Assembly: GCA_021791235.1 (NCBI GenBank)
Contig: JAJYXA010000563.1
Location: 1-8,684 of the forward strand
DNA: 8,684 nucleotides
DNA from: Pseudomonadota bacterium
GTDB lineage: Bacteria; Pseudomonadota; Gammaproteobacteria; Burkholderiales; Thiobacillaceae
Reading direction: 5' to 3'
The position numbers and the translations under genes were made by a program. Numbering within the stretch: the stretch's first letter is position 1; each line of letters opens with the position of its first letter. The notes beneath the pieces were generated by a model. It made no database searches. It saw only the letters and a list, made by a program, of their open reading frames with translations, and was not told the DNA's origin. Shown here piece after piece: positions 1 through 6,251 of the stretch.

Positions 1-700
1 GCGCCTTCTGCTTGCGGGCGGCGAGGTTGTCGCCGAAGCGCTGGCGATAGGTTTCCAGCAGTTCCATCGCGCGTGCGTAGTCGCCCAGTTCGGTGACGAC
101 GACGATGTATTCCATCCACGCCGCGGCCACGCCCGGCTGCCGCGCCAGATAGTCGCGATAGGCGCGCGCCGATTCGTCCGGCCGGTTGCGCCAGTAGTTC
201 ACGCGGGCGATGCCGAGGCGCGCGCCGGGATCGTCCGGCGCGATCGCGAGAATGCGCCGGTGGCTGTCCAGCGCCATGGCGTAGTCGCCGCGCCAGGCGG
301 CGAGATCGGCGCGGGTGCGCAAATACGTCGGATTGCCCGGATCGAGTTCGACGGCCCGGGCGATGGCGGCCAGCGCGGACGTACCGTTCTGCGCTGCCGC
401 ATACGCCTGCGAAAGCTTGTGATACAGGCGGGCGTCCATGGGGGCGTACTTCACCGCTTCGCGCAGGGCTTCGGCGGCGAGGTCCGGCATTTTCAGTTGC
501 GTGGCGCGGATGTCGGCGATGCGTTCCCACAGATGCGCCTGCGCCGGATTGGCCTGCAGCGCCTGCTTGTAGATTTCCGCCGCGTCGGCCCACTGTCCCT
601 GCATCTCGGCGCGCAGGCCGGCGTCGGGAACGGACTGCGCGGCAGCCGGCAGCGATGCGGCCGCGAGAAAAGCCAGGGCAAGTATCCGGTGCAGCATCAT
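1..700 (-). CDS. Exported tetratricopeptide-repeat protein, C-terminus beyond the window
   Basis: 233 codons are visible, reading leftward from ATG at 700-698 and running off the left edge without a stop. Residues 1-21 look like a Sec signal peptide: a short basic start (MMLHR), a hydrophobic Leu/Ala core, and an Ala-Ala-Ala cleavage site before Gln22. From about residue 25 onward there are about six TPR-like helical pairs of 32-35 residues, several ending in typical turns such as NP (51-52), DPGNP (120-124), APDDP (154-158) and QPG (188-190). The start codon shares ATGA with the stop of the upstream glycosyltransferase gene, so the two are probably translationally coupled; a second ATG follows immediately. 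In polysaccharide operons an exported TPR protein of this sort may be a periplasmic scaffold or the N-terminal half of an outer-membrane export protein (PgaA and YaiO have TPR plus beta-barrel). Only the TPR part is visible, so that assignment is inference. Confidence 0.85.
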   Translation of the reverse strand, partial: MMLHRILALAFLAAASLPAAAQSVPDAGLRAEMQGQWADAAEIYKQALQANPAQAHLWERIADIRATQLKMPDLAAEALREAVKYAPMDARLYHKLSQAYAAAQNGTSALAAIARAVELDPGNPTYLRTRADLAAWRGDYAMALDSHRRILAIAPDDPGARLGIARVNYWRNRPDESARAYRDYLARQPGVAAAWMEYIVVVTELGDYARAMELLETYRQRFGDNLAARKQKA

Positions 701-2088
701 TTGCGCCACCTGCGATTGCGGAAGATCCACAGGTCGGCGGCGAAGCGGCCGATGGTGACGAGGTCGAACAACAGCACGCCGTAACGCAGCGGCGTCACCA
801 GCAGGCCCTTGAACAAATATTCCGGCCGATGCCCCTTGGCCACCGTGACCAGGATGCCGGTGGCGACGGCCGTTTCCGCCGCCACCGTGATCGCCAGCGG
901 TTCCCACAGCTGTAGCAGGATCATGATCAAGAGGGCGGTCGGGAATGCCACTTTCTCGAACGCCGACATGAACAGCACCCAGCCGATGGGGCGGCCGTAT
1001 TGGACGGTGGTGTCGATGCCGAAGGGCTGGCGATACTGCTCGTGATGAATGCGCTTGTCCGCAAGGCCCGCCGCCCGTTCGACGCGCTCCTGTTTCTTGC
1101 GGCGGTAGCGCTCGAAGGCCTTGAACGGGCTTCTCATCAGTTCGTCGAAGTAGTGGCAGCTTTGCAGGAAGGAGGAGGACCACAGGTAGATCTGCCCCGG
1201 CACGCGGCCCACTTCCGGCTCCTGCGAGCGGGCGCAGACGTCGGTGAGCTGGATGTTGCGGTAGCCGTTGTCGTTCATCGCGAAGCCGATGAAGATGTCT
1301 TCCGAGTTGGTGAGGTCGTCGCCCAGGATCGGCTCGTAGCGGTCGAACACGATGGTCTTCAGCACGTCCCGGCGATACGCGACGGCACAGCCCACCGGGT
1401 TGAGGATGCTGCCGAAGAAGGCCATCTGGCCCACGTACACGAATTTCTGCAGGAAGTAATACAGCACGTCGCGGTACGTGTCGGTGATGCCGCGCTGCAG
1501 GTGGTGAAACCAGCCCACCCTGGGATAGACGGTGGCTTCGGGGTGAGCACTCAGGAATTTTTGCAGCGCCTTCGTATCCAGCATCGCGCGGCGGTCACGG
1601 TCGCGCAGCGGCAGCACGGTGCCGCAGGCGCTGGCGATGCCGGCGCCCTGGTAGAGCTCTTCCACCACGCGGTCGATGTAGTCGTCCGATTCCAGCACCG
1701 TGTCGCCGTCGAGGATGAATTCGACGTCGGAGTCGAACTCGCGCGACTGGCGTTTCAATGTGGGCGTCTTGCCGATGGAGTGCGCACGCCGGATCGCGAT
1801 CAGCTCCATGCCGTTCAGTTCGCAGAAGGTCTGGGCGTATTCGACCGTGCGATCCCGGCTGCCGTCGTCGATGAGGATGATGCGCGTGGGCTTGCGGGTC
1901 TGGCGCGCCAGCGAGGCCAGGCACAGCGGGATGTTGCTTTCCTCGTTGAAGGCGGGGATCACCACGTCGACGGTGGCGTCGCGCCAGTCTTGCGCCGGAT
2001 TGGGGACGGTTTTGTCCGGCCCGTGGATCAGGCCGATGATGCTCAGCACCGTGTTCGGGCTGAGGATGAAATAGGGCGTGGTCGCCAT
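697..2088 (-). CDS. Membrane-associated family 2 glycosyltransferase (polysaccharide synthase-like)
   Basis: 463 aa. The GT2 (GT-A fold) core is clear: VIPAFNEE at 43-50, IDDGSRD at 73-79, the metal/nucleotide-binding DGD at 127-129, and the acceptor-side SED at 262-264, whose Asp is the usual catalytic base. Processive GT2 enzymes then carry QxxRW; here the matching place reads QIYLW (299-303), so Arg is replaced by Leu. A weakly hydrophobic stretch lies at 6-22. The C-terminal part (about 368-455) has two or three hydrophobic segments, fitting an inner-membrane enzyme that uses a nucleotide sugar in the cytoplasm. The length is close to PgaC/HmsR-like synthases, but the C-terminal membrane portion is short. 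An in-frame TAG at 2097-2095 limits upstream extension; no strong Shine-Dalgarno is visible. The gene lies 21 bases after the SDR gene and overlaps the TPR gene by four bases. The GT2 assignment is secure; the sugar and the polymer are unknown. Confidence 0.9.
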   Translation of the reverse strand: MATTPYFILSPNTVLSIIGLIHGPDKTVPNPAQDWRDATVDVVIPAFNEESNIPLCLASLARQTRKPTRIILIDDGSRDRTVEYAQTFCELNGMELIAIRRAHSIGKTPTLKRQSREFDSDVEFILDGDTVLESDDYIDRVVEELYQGAGIASACGTVLPLRDRDRRAMLDTKALQKFLSAHPEATVYPRVGWFHHLQRGITDTYRDVLYYFLQKFVYVGQMAFFGSILNPVGCAVAYRRDVLKTIVFDRYEPILGDDLTNSEDIFIGFAMNDNGYRNIQLTDVCARSQEPEVGRVPGQIYLWSSSFLQSCHYFDELMRSPFKAFERYRRKKQERVERAAGLADKRIHHEQYRQPFGIDTTVQYGRPIGWVLFMSAFEKVAFPTALLIMILLQLWEPLAITVAAETAVATGILVTVAKGHRPEYLFKGLLVTPLRYGVLLFDLVTIGRFAADLWIFRNRRWRK

Positions 2089-2109
2089 GGGCGGCTATTC
2101 TAGGCCACT

Positions 2110-3093
2110 CTAGGCAGCTTGCCGGTTTTTTTGGCATTCCCTCTCGATCAGGTCATCCAGCGTGTCGCTCAGGCGCCATTCCGGCTCGAAGCCGGTGAGT
2201 GCGCGCAGCTTGTTGAGTACCGGGCGCCGGTGCGTGACGTCCTCGAATTCCTCGCCGTAGGCGTCCCTGTAGGAAATGAACTGCAAGGACGAGGCGCTGC
2301 GGGCGCGTTGCACGATCAGGTCGGCCAGGTCGCGAATGGAGATTTCCTGGTCGTTGCCGACGTTCACCACCTCGCCCCAGGCCTCCGGGCAGCCGGCGAG
2401 ACGGTCCAGCGCCACCACCGTGTCGCGCACATCGCAGAAGGAGCGCGTCTGGTCGCCTTCGCCGTAGACGGTGAGCGGCTCGTTCTTCACCGCCTGCTTG
2501 ACGAAGCTGGGCACCACCATGCCGTAATGCCCCACCTGGTTCGGCCCGATGGTGTTGAACAGGCGCACGACCACGATATTGAGGCCGTATTGGCGCGCAT
2601 AGGAGAAAGCGAGGAACTCGTCCGCCAGCTTGGTCACGGCATAGGTCCAGCGCAGGCGGCCGGCGGACGGCAGCACGATGTGGTCGGTCTCGGCGAAGCT
2701 GCGCTCGGGATTGAAGCCGTACACCTCCGAGGACGAGGCGACGATGACCTGCGGATTCCAGCCGCCGCGGTGGATGGCGCGCAGGATCCGCTCGGTGCCG
2801 GTCATGTTGGTCGCCATCACCGCCACCGGGTCTTCCAGCACTTTTTTCACGCCGACGACGGCGGCCATGTGGTAGATGCGGTCGGCCCAGGCGACGGCCT
2901 TGTCGAGGCCGTTCCAATGGAGGATATCCGCCTCGGCAAAGCGGAAAGCGGGATGGCCGCGAAAGGGATCGATGTTCGCGAGGGAGCCGGTGCTCAGATT
3001 GTCCACCACATGCACCTGATCGCCGTTCGCCAGATGGCGCTCCGCCAGATGCGATCCGATGAATCCTGCGCCGCCCGTGATCAAAACATGCAT
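2110..3093 (-). CDS. Extended-SDR NAD-dependent nucleotide-sugar epimerase/decarboxylase
   Basis: 327 aa, normal for extended short-chain dehydrogenases. The N-terminal Rossmann motif GGAGFIG is at 7-13, followed by Asp31 at the end of beta-2, which favours NAD over NADP. SSSEVYG (120-126) supplies the catalytic Ser region, and Y151xxxK155 is the SDR catalytic pair. VRLFNTIGPNQ (176-186) is the sugar-nucleotide-binding side. The RW just before the Tyr, Glu123 and the C-terminal EDVTHRRP segment (284-291) resemble ArnA-type and UXS-type UDP-glucuronate decarboxylases. The same features also occur in many proteins annotated as UDP-glucose 4-epimerase, so the substrate is open. GAGGGGG at 3106-3100 is a good ribosome-binding site six bases before the start. 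It is the first gene of the leftward operon and probably supplies the activated sugar used by the following glycosyltransferase. It acts in the cytoplasm. Confidence 0.88.
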   Translation of the reverse strand: MHVLITGGAGFIGSHLAERHLANGDQVHVVDNLSTGSLANIDPFRGHPAFRFAEADILHWNGLDKAVAWADRIYHMAAVVGVKKVLEDPVAVMATNMTGTERILRAIHRGGWNPQVIVASSSEVYGFNPERSFAETDHIVLPSAGRLRWTYAVTKLADEFLAFSYARQYGLNIVVVRLFNTIGPNQVGHYGMVVPSFVKQAVKNEPLTVYGEGDQTRSFCDVRDTVVALDRLAGCPEAWGEVVNVGNDQEISIRDLADLIVQRARSASSLQFISYRDAYGEEFEDVTHRRPVLNKLRALTGFEPEWRLSDTLDDLIERECQKNRQAA

Positions 3094-3167
3094 GTCGTGC
3101 CCCCTCTCCGAATTTTCGCCGGTCCCTGCCGAACGATGAACAGGCCGGTTGTGAGGCCGAAATTAAA

Positions 3168-3207
3168 ATCCCAATAAAAACAATGAGTTGTTTGGTTGTT
3201 TTGGGAT
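3168..3207. repeat. Nested inverted repeat, possible operator or leader hairpin
   Basis: The outer arms ATCCCAA (3168-3174) and TTGGGAT (3201-3207) are perfect reverse complements. Inside them AAACAA (3178-3183) and TTGTTT (3188-3193) form a second perfect pair around TGAG, almost concentric with the first. The right half is also a direct repeat, TTGTTTGG then TTGTTTTGG (3188-3204). The element lies 75-114 bases upstream of the SDR start, in AT-rich DNA. It could be a binding site for a dimeric regulator of the leftward operon, a hairpin in its leader, or a distant upstream site for the rightward sigma-54 promoter. The pairing is seen directly; the function is not known. Confidence 0.5.
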
Positions 3208-3223
3208 ATCAGACCGTCATTGC

Positions 3224-3252
3224 CGCTCCTGTCCGGATGACTGCAAGGAGCG
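3224..3252. repeat. 7-bp-arm inverted repeat upstream of the sigma-54 promoter
   Basis: CGCTCCT (3224-3230) and AGGAGCG (3246-3252) are exact reverse complements separated by 15 bases, with a short inner GTC/GAC pair. It sits about 205-233 bases upstream of the predicted pgi-operon transcription start, a distance at which sigma-54 activators can bind. A single 7-bp dyad can arise by chance in GC-rich DNA, so this is a weak call. Confidence 0.3.
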
Positions 3253-3289
3253 TACCAATTCGGCGGGTATCGTGGTCGGACCGTCAAAG

Positions 3290-3373
3290 GCAGCTTTTGG
3301 GGGCATTCCTGTCCCTATTTCTTGCGGCAGCGGCTTTTTGGGCGCATTTTCGGGGCGGCTTTCCGGTTGTCAT
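3290..3373. repeat. Three imperfect direct repeats, candidate activator sites
   Basis: Three copies of a roughly 19-base unit of the form GC(A/G)GCTTTT-GGG-CATT occur at 3290-3307, 3330-3348 and 3355-3373. The first two agree at about 16 of 19 aligned positions with one gap; the third is weaker at about 12 of 19. They lie about 84-167 bases upstream of the predicted sigma-54 start site, the classic range for enhancer-binding proteins. An AT-rich stretch (3383-3404) separates them from the promoter and could bend, though I see no good IHF consensus. The repeats are read from the sequence; their role is inferred from position. Confidence 0.35.
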
Positions 3374-3430
3374 CTGCCCATCACCAATTTTTCCTATGGT
3401 TAATCAGGAGAGGACGCTTCTTTTCGTCAA

Positions 3431-3446
3431 TGGCACAGCCGTTGCT
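3431..3446 (+). promoter_or_regulatory. Sigma-54 (RpoN) promoter of the pgi-glk-glgC-GH57 operon
   Basis: The sequence TGGCACAGCCGTTGCT matches the sigma-54 consensus TGGCACG-N4-TTGCW except for A in place of the last G of the -24 box. The invariant GG (3432-3433) and GC (3444-3445) are exactly ten bases apart. With C3445 as -12, transcription would begin near 3457, leaving a leader of about 67 bases before the pgi start at 3524. It is intergenic and correctly oriented. A chance match this good in a 430-base gap is unlikely. Sigma-54 promoters need an ATP-dependent enhancer-binding activator, which is not encoded in the window. Confidence 0.75.
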
Positions 3447-3523
3447 TGAGGACGAACAAATGACAGCGAACGTCACGCGGAAGTATCGGCGCGGCAGGAA
3501 CCGGTATTCAGGGAGAAACGCTG

Positions 3524-5221
3524 ATGTCTTCGTCGGTGCGCGTGAAAGAGCAGCAGGAGGAGTTGTCCGGGCCGTTGCACCGTCCGGTATGCAGGCAGTT
3601 GAAAGCGCATCAGGCCGCGATGGCGGCGGTGCATATGCGCGACCTGTTCGCGGATGATCCGGCACGCTTCGAGCGGTTTTCGCTGCAGGTGGGCGAGGTG
3701 CTGCTGGATTACTCGAAGAACCGCATCACCGACGAGACCATGAGCCTGCTGGTGCGGCTGGCCGAGGAAGCCGACGTGGCGGGCTGGCGCGAGCGCATGT
3801 TTACGGGCGAGAAAATCAACCACACGGAAAACCGTGCGGTGCTGCACGTGGCGCTGCGCAACCGCAGCAATCATCCGGTGCGGGTCGACGGCGAGGACGT
3901 GATGCCGAAGGTGAATGCCGTCATCGAGCGCATGGGCACGTTTGCCGAGGCGGTGCGCAGCGGACAGTGGCGCGGTTACACCGGCGAGCGCATCACCGAC
4001 GTGGTGAACATCGGCATCGGCGGCTCGGATCTGGGGCCGCAGCTGGTCTATCAGGCGCTGAAGCCGTATCGTCATCCGCGCCTCAAGCTGCATTTCATTT
4101 CCAACGTCGACGGTGCCCACGTGAAGGAAACGCTGGAGGCGCTGAACCCGGAAACGACGCTCTTCATCGTGTCGTCCAAGACCTTTGCCACGCAGGAAAC
4201 GATGACCAATGCGCATTACGTGCGCGAATGGTTTCTGGCGCAGTCGCAGGCGGTCAAGCACATCGCGAGGCATTTCGTCGCGGTGTCGACCAACCGCGAG
4301 GCGGTGGCGGCGTTCGGCATCGACCCGGCCAACATGTTCGAGTTCTGGGACTGGGTGGGCGGGCGCTATTCGCTGTGGTCGGCGATCGGGCTGTCGGTCG
4401 TGCTCGCGGTCGGCGCGGAGCGCTTCGTCGAGCTGCTGGAAGGGGCGCAAGAGATGGACGCGCATTTCCGCCATGCGCCGCTGGCGCAGAACATGCCGGT
4501 GATTTTGGCGCTGCTGGGCGTCTGGTACAACAACTTCTTCGGCGCCGAGTCGCAAGCGATCCTGCCTTACGACCACTATCTGCGCAGCCTGCCCGCCTAT
4601 CTGGAGCAGGCCGACATGGAGTCGAACGGCAAGTCGGTCGATCGTGATGGCAGGGTGGTCGACTATTCCACCGGCGCGATCGTCTGGGGCGCCACCGGCA
4701 TCAACGGCCAGCACGCCTTCTACCAACTGCTGCACCAGGGCACCAAGATGATTCCGGCCGACTTCATCGTGTCGGTCGAATCGCACACCGAGCTGCAGGA
4801 GCACCACGACATCCTCATCGCCAACTTCCTGGCGCAGACCGAGGCGCTGATGCGCGGCCGCACGCGCGAGGAGACCCTGCTTGAAATGGGCTCGCCCGAG
4901 GGGAGCCCGGCGCAGACCGGCCAGTTCGTCTCGCACAAGGTGTTCGACGGCAACCACCCCAGCAACGCGATCCTGCTGCAGAAGCTCACGCCGCACGCGC
5001 TCGGGATGCTGATCGCCCTGTATGAGCACAAGATTTTCGTGCAGGGGGTGATCTGGAACCTGAATTCCTACGACCAGTGGGGGGTGGAACTCGGCAAGCA
5101 GCTCGCCAGCCGCATCCTGCCCGAACTGCACGCCGTCGCGCCGGTGGGCGGCCACGATGCCTCGACCAATGCGCTCATCAATTACTATCGGCGCATGAGC
5201 CGGCGCATGACTGGCCTATAG
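3524..5221 (+). CDS. pgi: Glucose-6-phosphate isomerase
   Basis: 565 aa, slightly longer than the 549-aa E. coli enzyme because of a short N-terminal extension. It interconverts glucose-6-phosphate and fructose-6-phosphate in the cytoplasm. Visible landmarks are the sugar-phosphate loop around GIGGSDLG (164-171), [10 protein letters not shown] (217-226), family signature 1 [14 protein letters not shown] (277-290) with Arg281, MESNGK (365-370) with the catalytic base Glu366, GQHAFYQ (395-401) with His397, and signature 2 [11 protein letters not shown] (515-525) ending in Lys525. These match E. coli Glu355, His386 and Lys514 with a constant offset of 11, so the enzyme should be active. GGGAG at 3511-3515 is a good ribosome-binding site eight bases before the ATG. 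It is the first gene of the rightward operon, behind the sigma-54 promoter, and is followed by glk after seven bases. In glycogen metabolism it links gluconeogenic fructose-6-phosphate to glucose-6-phosphate. Confidence 0.98.
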   Translation: MSSSVRVKEQQEELSGPLHRPVCRQLKAHQAAMAAVHMRDLFADDPARFERFSLQVGEVLLDYSKNRITDETMSLLVRLAEEADVAGWRERMFTGEKINHTENRAVLHVALRNRSNHPVRVDGEDVMPKVNAVIERMGTFAEAVRSGQWRGYTGERITDVVNIGIGGSDLGPQLVYQALKPYRHPRLKLHFISNVDGAHVKETLEALNPETTLFIVSSKTFATQETMTNAHYVREWFLAQSQAVKHIARHFVAVSTNREAVAAFGIDPANMFEFWDWVGGRYSLWSAIGLSVVLAVGAERFVELLEGAQEMDAHFRHAPLAQNMPVILALLGVWYNNFFGAESQAILPYDHYLRSLPAYLEQADMESNGKSVDRDGRVVDYSTGAIVWGATGINGQHAFYQLLHQGTKMIPADFIVSVESHTELQEHHDILIANFLAQTEALMRGRTREETLLEMGSPEGSPAQTGQFVSHKVFDGNHPSNAILLQKLTPHALGMLIALYEHKIFVQGVIWNLNSYDQWGVELGKQLASRILPELHAVAPVGGHDASTNALINYYRRMSRRMTGL

Positions 5222-5228
5222 TGAAAAA

Positions 5229-6197
5229 ATGGAGTTGATCGCAGGCGATATCGGGGGAACAAAAAGCAGGCTGGCCTGGGTGACGGGTGAGGCGGGAGGC
5301 GCGCGGCAGCTGCGTGTCGAACGTGAGTATGCGAGTGCCGCGTTTGTCACGGCGGATGATCTGATTCGCCAGTTCATTGCGGATGCCCGACTGCCGGTTT
5401 CCGCGGATCGCCTGTTGCTGGCGCTGCCGGGGCCCGTGCATGCCCAACACGCCACACTCACCAACCTGGACTGGACGCTCGATGCCGCCGACATGGGAGC
5501 CACGCTGGGCATAGCCAGCGTGCGCTTCATCAACGATTTTCAGGCGGCCGCGGCCGGGGTGGCGACGCTGACGGCTGCCGATATGCTTGCCCTGAACCCG
5601 CAGCCGGCCGAACCCGGCGGGGTGCGCGCGATCACCGGCGCCGGCACCGGACTGGGGCTGGCCTTCATGGTGGCCGATGGCAGCGGCCGCACCCGAAATT
5701 TCGCCAGCGAAGGCGGGCACATCGATTTCGCGCCGGCCAACGCGATGCAGGCGCGCCTGCTCGAATACCTGCGTGCCCTCCATGGCCATGTGTCGTGGGA
5801 ACGGGTGGCGTCAGGATCGGCGATGAATGACCTGTATCGCTTCTGCTGTGCCGGGCAGAACACCGTGCCGCCCGACGGGGAGGTCGACGGCGAAGGCCTG
5901 GTCGCGCGTGCCGGAACCGGCGATCCGGCGGCCGAGGCCGCGCTCGATCTGTTCATCGACTCATACGGAGCCTGGGTCGGCAATGTGGCGCTGCTGTTCC
6001 AGCCGCGCGGCGGTCTGTATGTCGCGGGCGGCATTGCCGGCCGCCTGCGGGCGCGCATGCGGTCGCCGCGCTTCATGGCCGCTGCCGTCGACAAGGGGCG
6101 GATGCGCGGCGTGGTCGAGCGCACGCCGATTTTCCTTATCATCAACCCCAGGCTGGGCGTGCAGGGCGCGATTGCGACTGCGTTTGCCCAACCCTGA
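5229..6197 (+). CDS. glk: Glucokinase (Glk family)
   Basis: 322 aa, the usual length for proteobacterial Glk. It phosphorylates glucose with ATP to glucose-6-phosphate in the cytoplasm. Visible motifs are the phosphate-1 loop GDIGGTKSRLA (6-16), LTNLDW (77-82), INDFQAAAAG (101-110) with the catalytic base Asp103, the GAGTGLG adenosine/phosphate loop (137-143), SEGGHIDFAP (160-169) with Glu161 and His164, and Glu191 in the VSWERV segment, matching E. coli Glu157, His160 and Glu187. There is no CxCGxxGC zinc motif, so it is not a ROK-family kinase. Only seven bases separate it from the pgi stop and no clear Shine-Dalgarno precedes it, so translation may depend on coupling to pgi. The start is supported because the ATP loop begins at residue 6, as in relatives. 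Free glucose produced by glucan breakdown, possibly by the GH57 enzyme of this operon, would be a natural substrate. Confidence 0.95.
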   Translation: MELIAGDIGGTKSRLAWVTGEAGGARQLRVEREYASAAFVTADDLIRQFIADARLPVSADRLLLALPGPVHAQHATLTNLDWTLDAADMGATLGIASVRFINDFQAAAAGVATLTAADMLALNPQPAEPGGVRAITGAGTGLGLAFMVADGSGRTRNFASEGGHIDFAPANAMQARLLEYLRALHGHVSWERVASGSAMNDLYRFCCAGQNTVPPDGEVDGEGLVARAGTGDPAAEAALDLFIDSYGAWVGNVALLFQPRGGLYVAGGIAGRLRARMRSPRFMAAAVDKGRMRGVVERTPIFLIINPRLGVQGAIATAFAQP

Positions 6198-6251
6198 TCA
6201 ATCTGTGGGCGTCGCATTATCTATCAAACCAGCAGCAATCCGGAGCGGGAC

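Larger units (their letters stand above)
3094..3523. other. Divergent intergenic region between the two operons
   Basis: This 430-base gap carries the start signals of both operons. The part nearest the SDR gene (3161-3207) is AT-rich against the high-GC background and is the likeliest place for the leftward promoter, but I found no convincing -35/-10 pair for RpoD there. The rightward half contains a strong sigma-54 promoter and several repeats listed separately. Short open frames exist (for example 3183-3449 and 3460-3657), but they lack ribosome-binding sites or coding character, and I do not call them genes. No tRNA or intrinsic terminator was seen. Confidence 0.8.

Noticed and set aside
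3367..3400. Possible RpoD promoter, TTGTCA with TATGGT
   Set aside because: The spacing is 22 bases, too long for a normal RpoD promoter, and no better -10 box lies at 16-18 bases.
3183..3449. 88-codon open frame in the intergenic region
   Set aside because: No ribosome-binding site or recognisable family; it runs across the inverted repeats and into the sigma-54 promoter, and looks like a chance frame.
3423..3456. TTCGTC and GACGAA inverted repeat flanking the sigma-54 boxes
   Set aside because: Only 6-bp arms with a 22-base loop; this is easily expected by chance and has no extension.
3460..3657. Short open frame starting just after the predicted sigma-54 start site, possible leader peptide
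   Set aside because: It has no ribosome-binding site, overlaps pgi out of frame for more than 130 bases and shows an Arg/Gly-rich shadow composition.
3473..5155. A 560-codon open frame on the minus strand opposite pgi
   Set aside because: Pgi on the plus strand has all catalytic motifs. The antisense frame is rich in His, Arg, Val and Gln, typical of the shadow of high-GC coding sequence, and has no recognisable domain.
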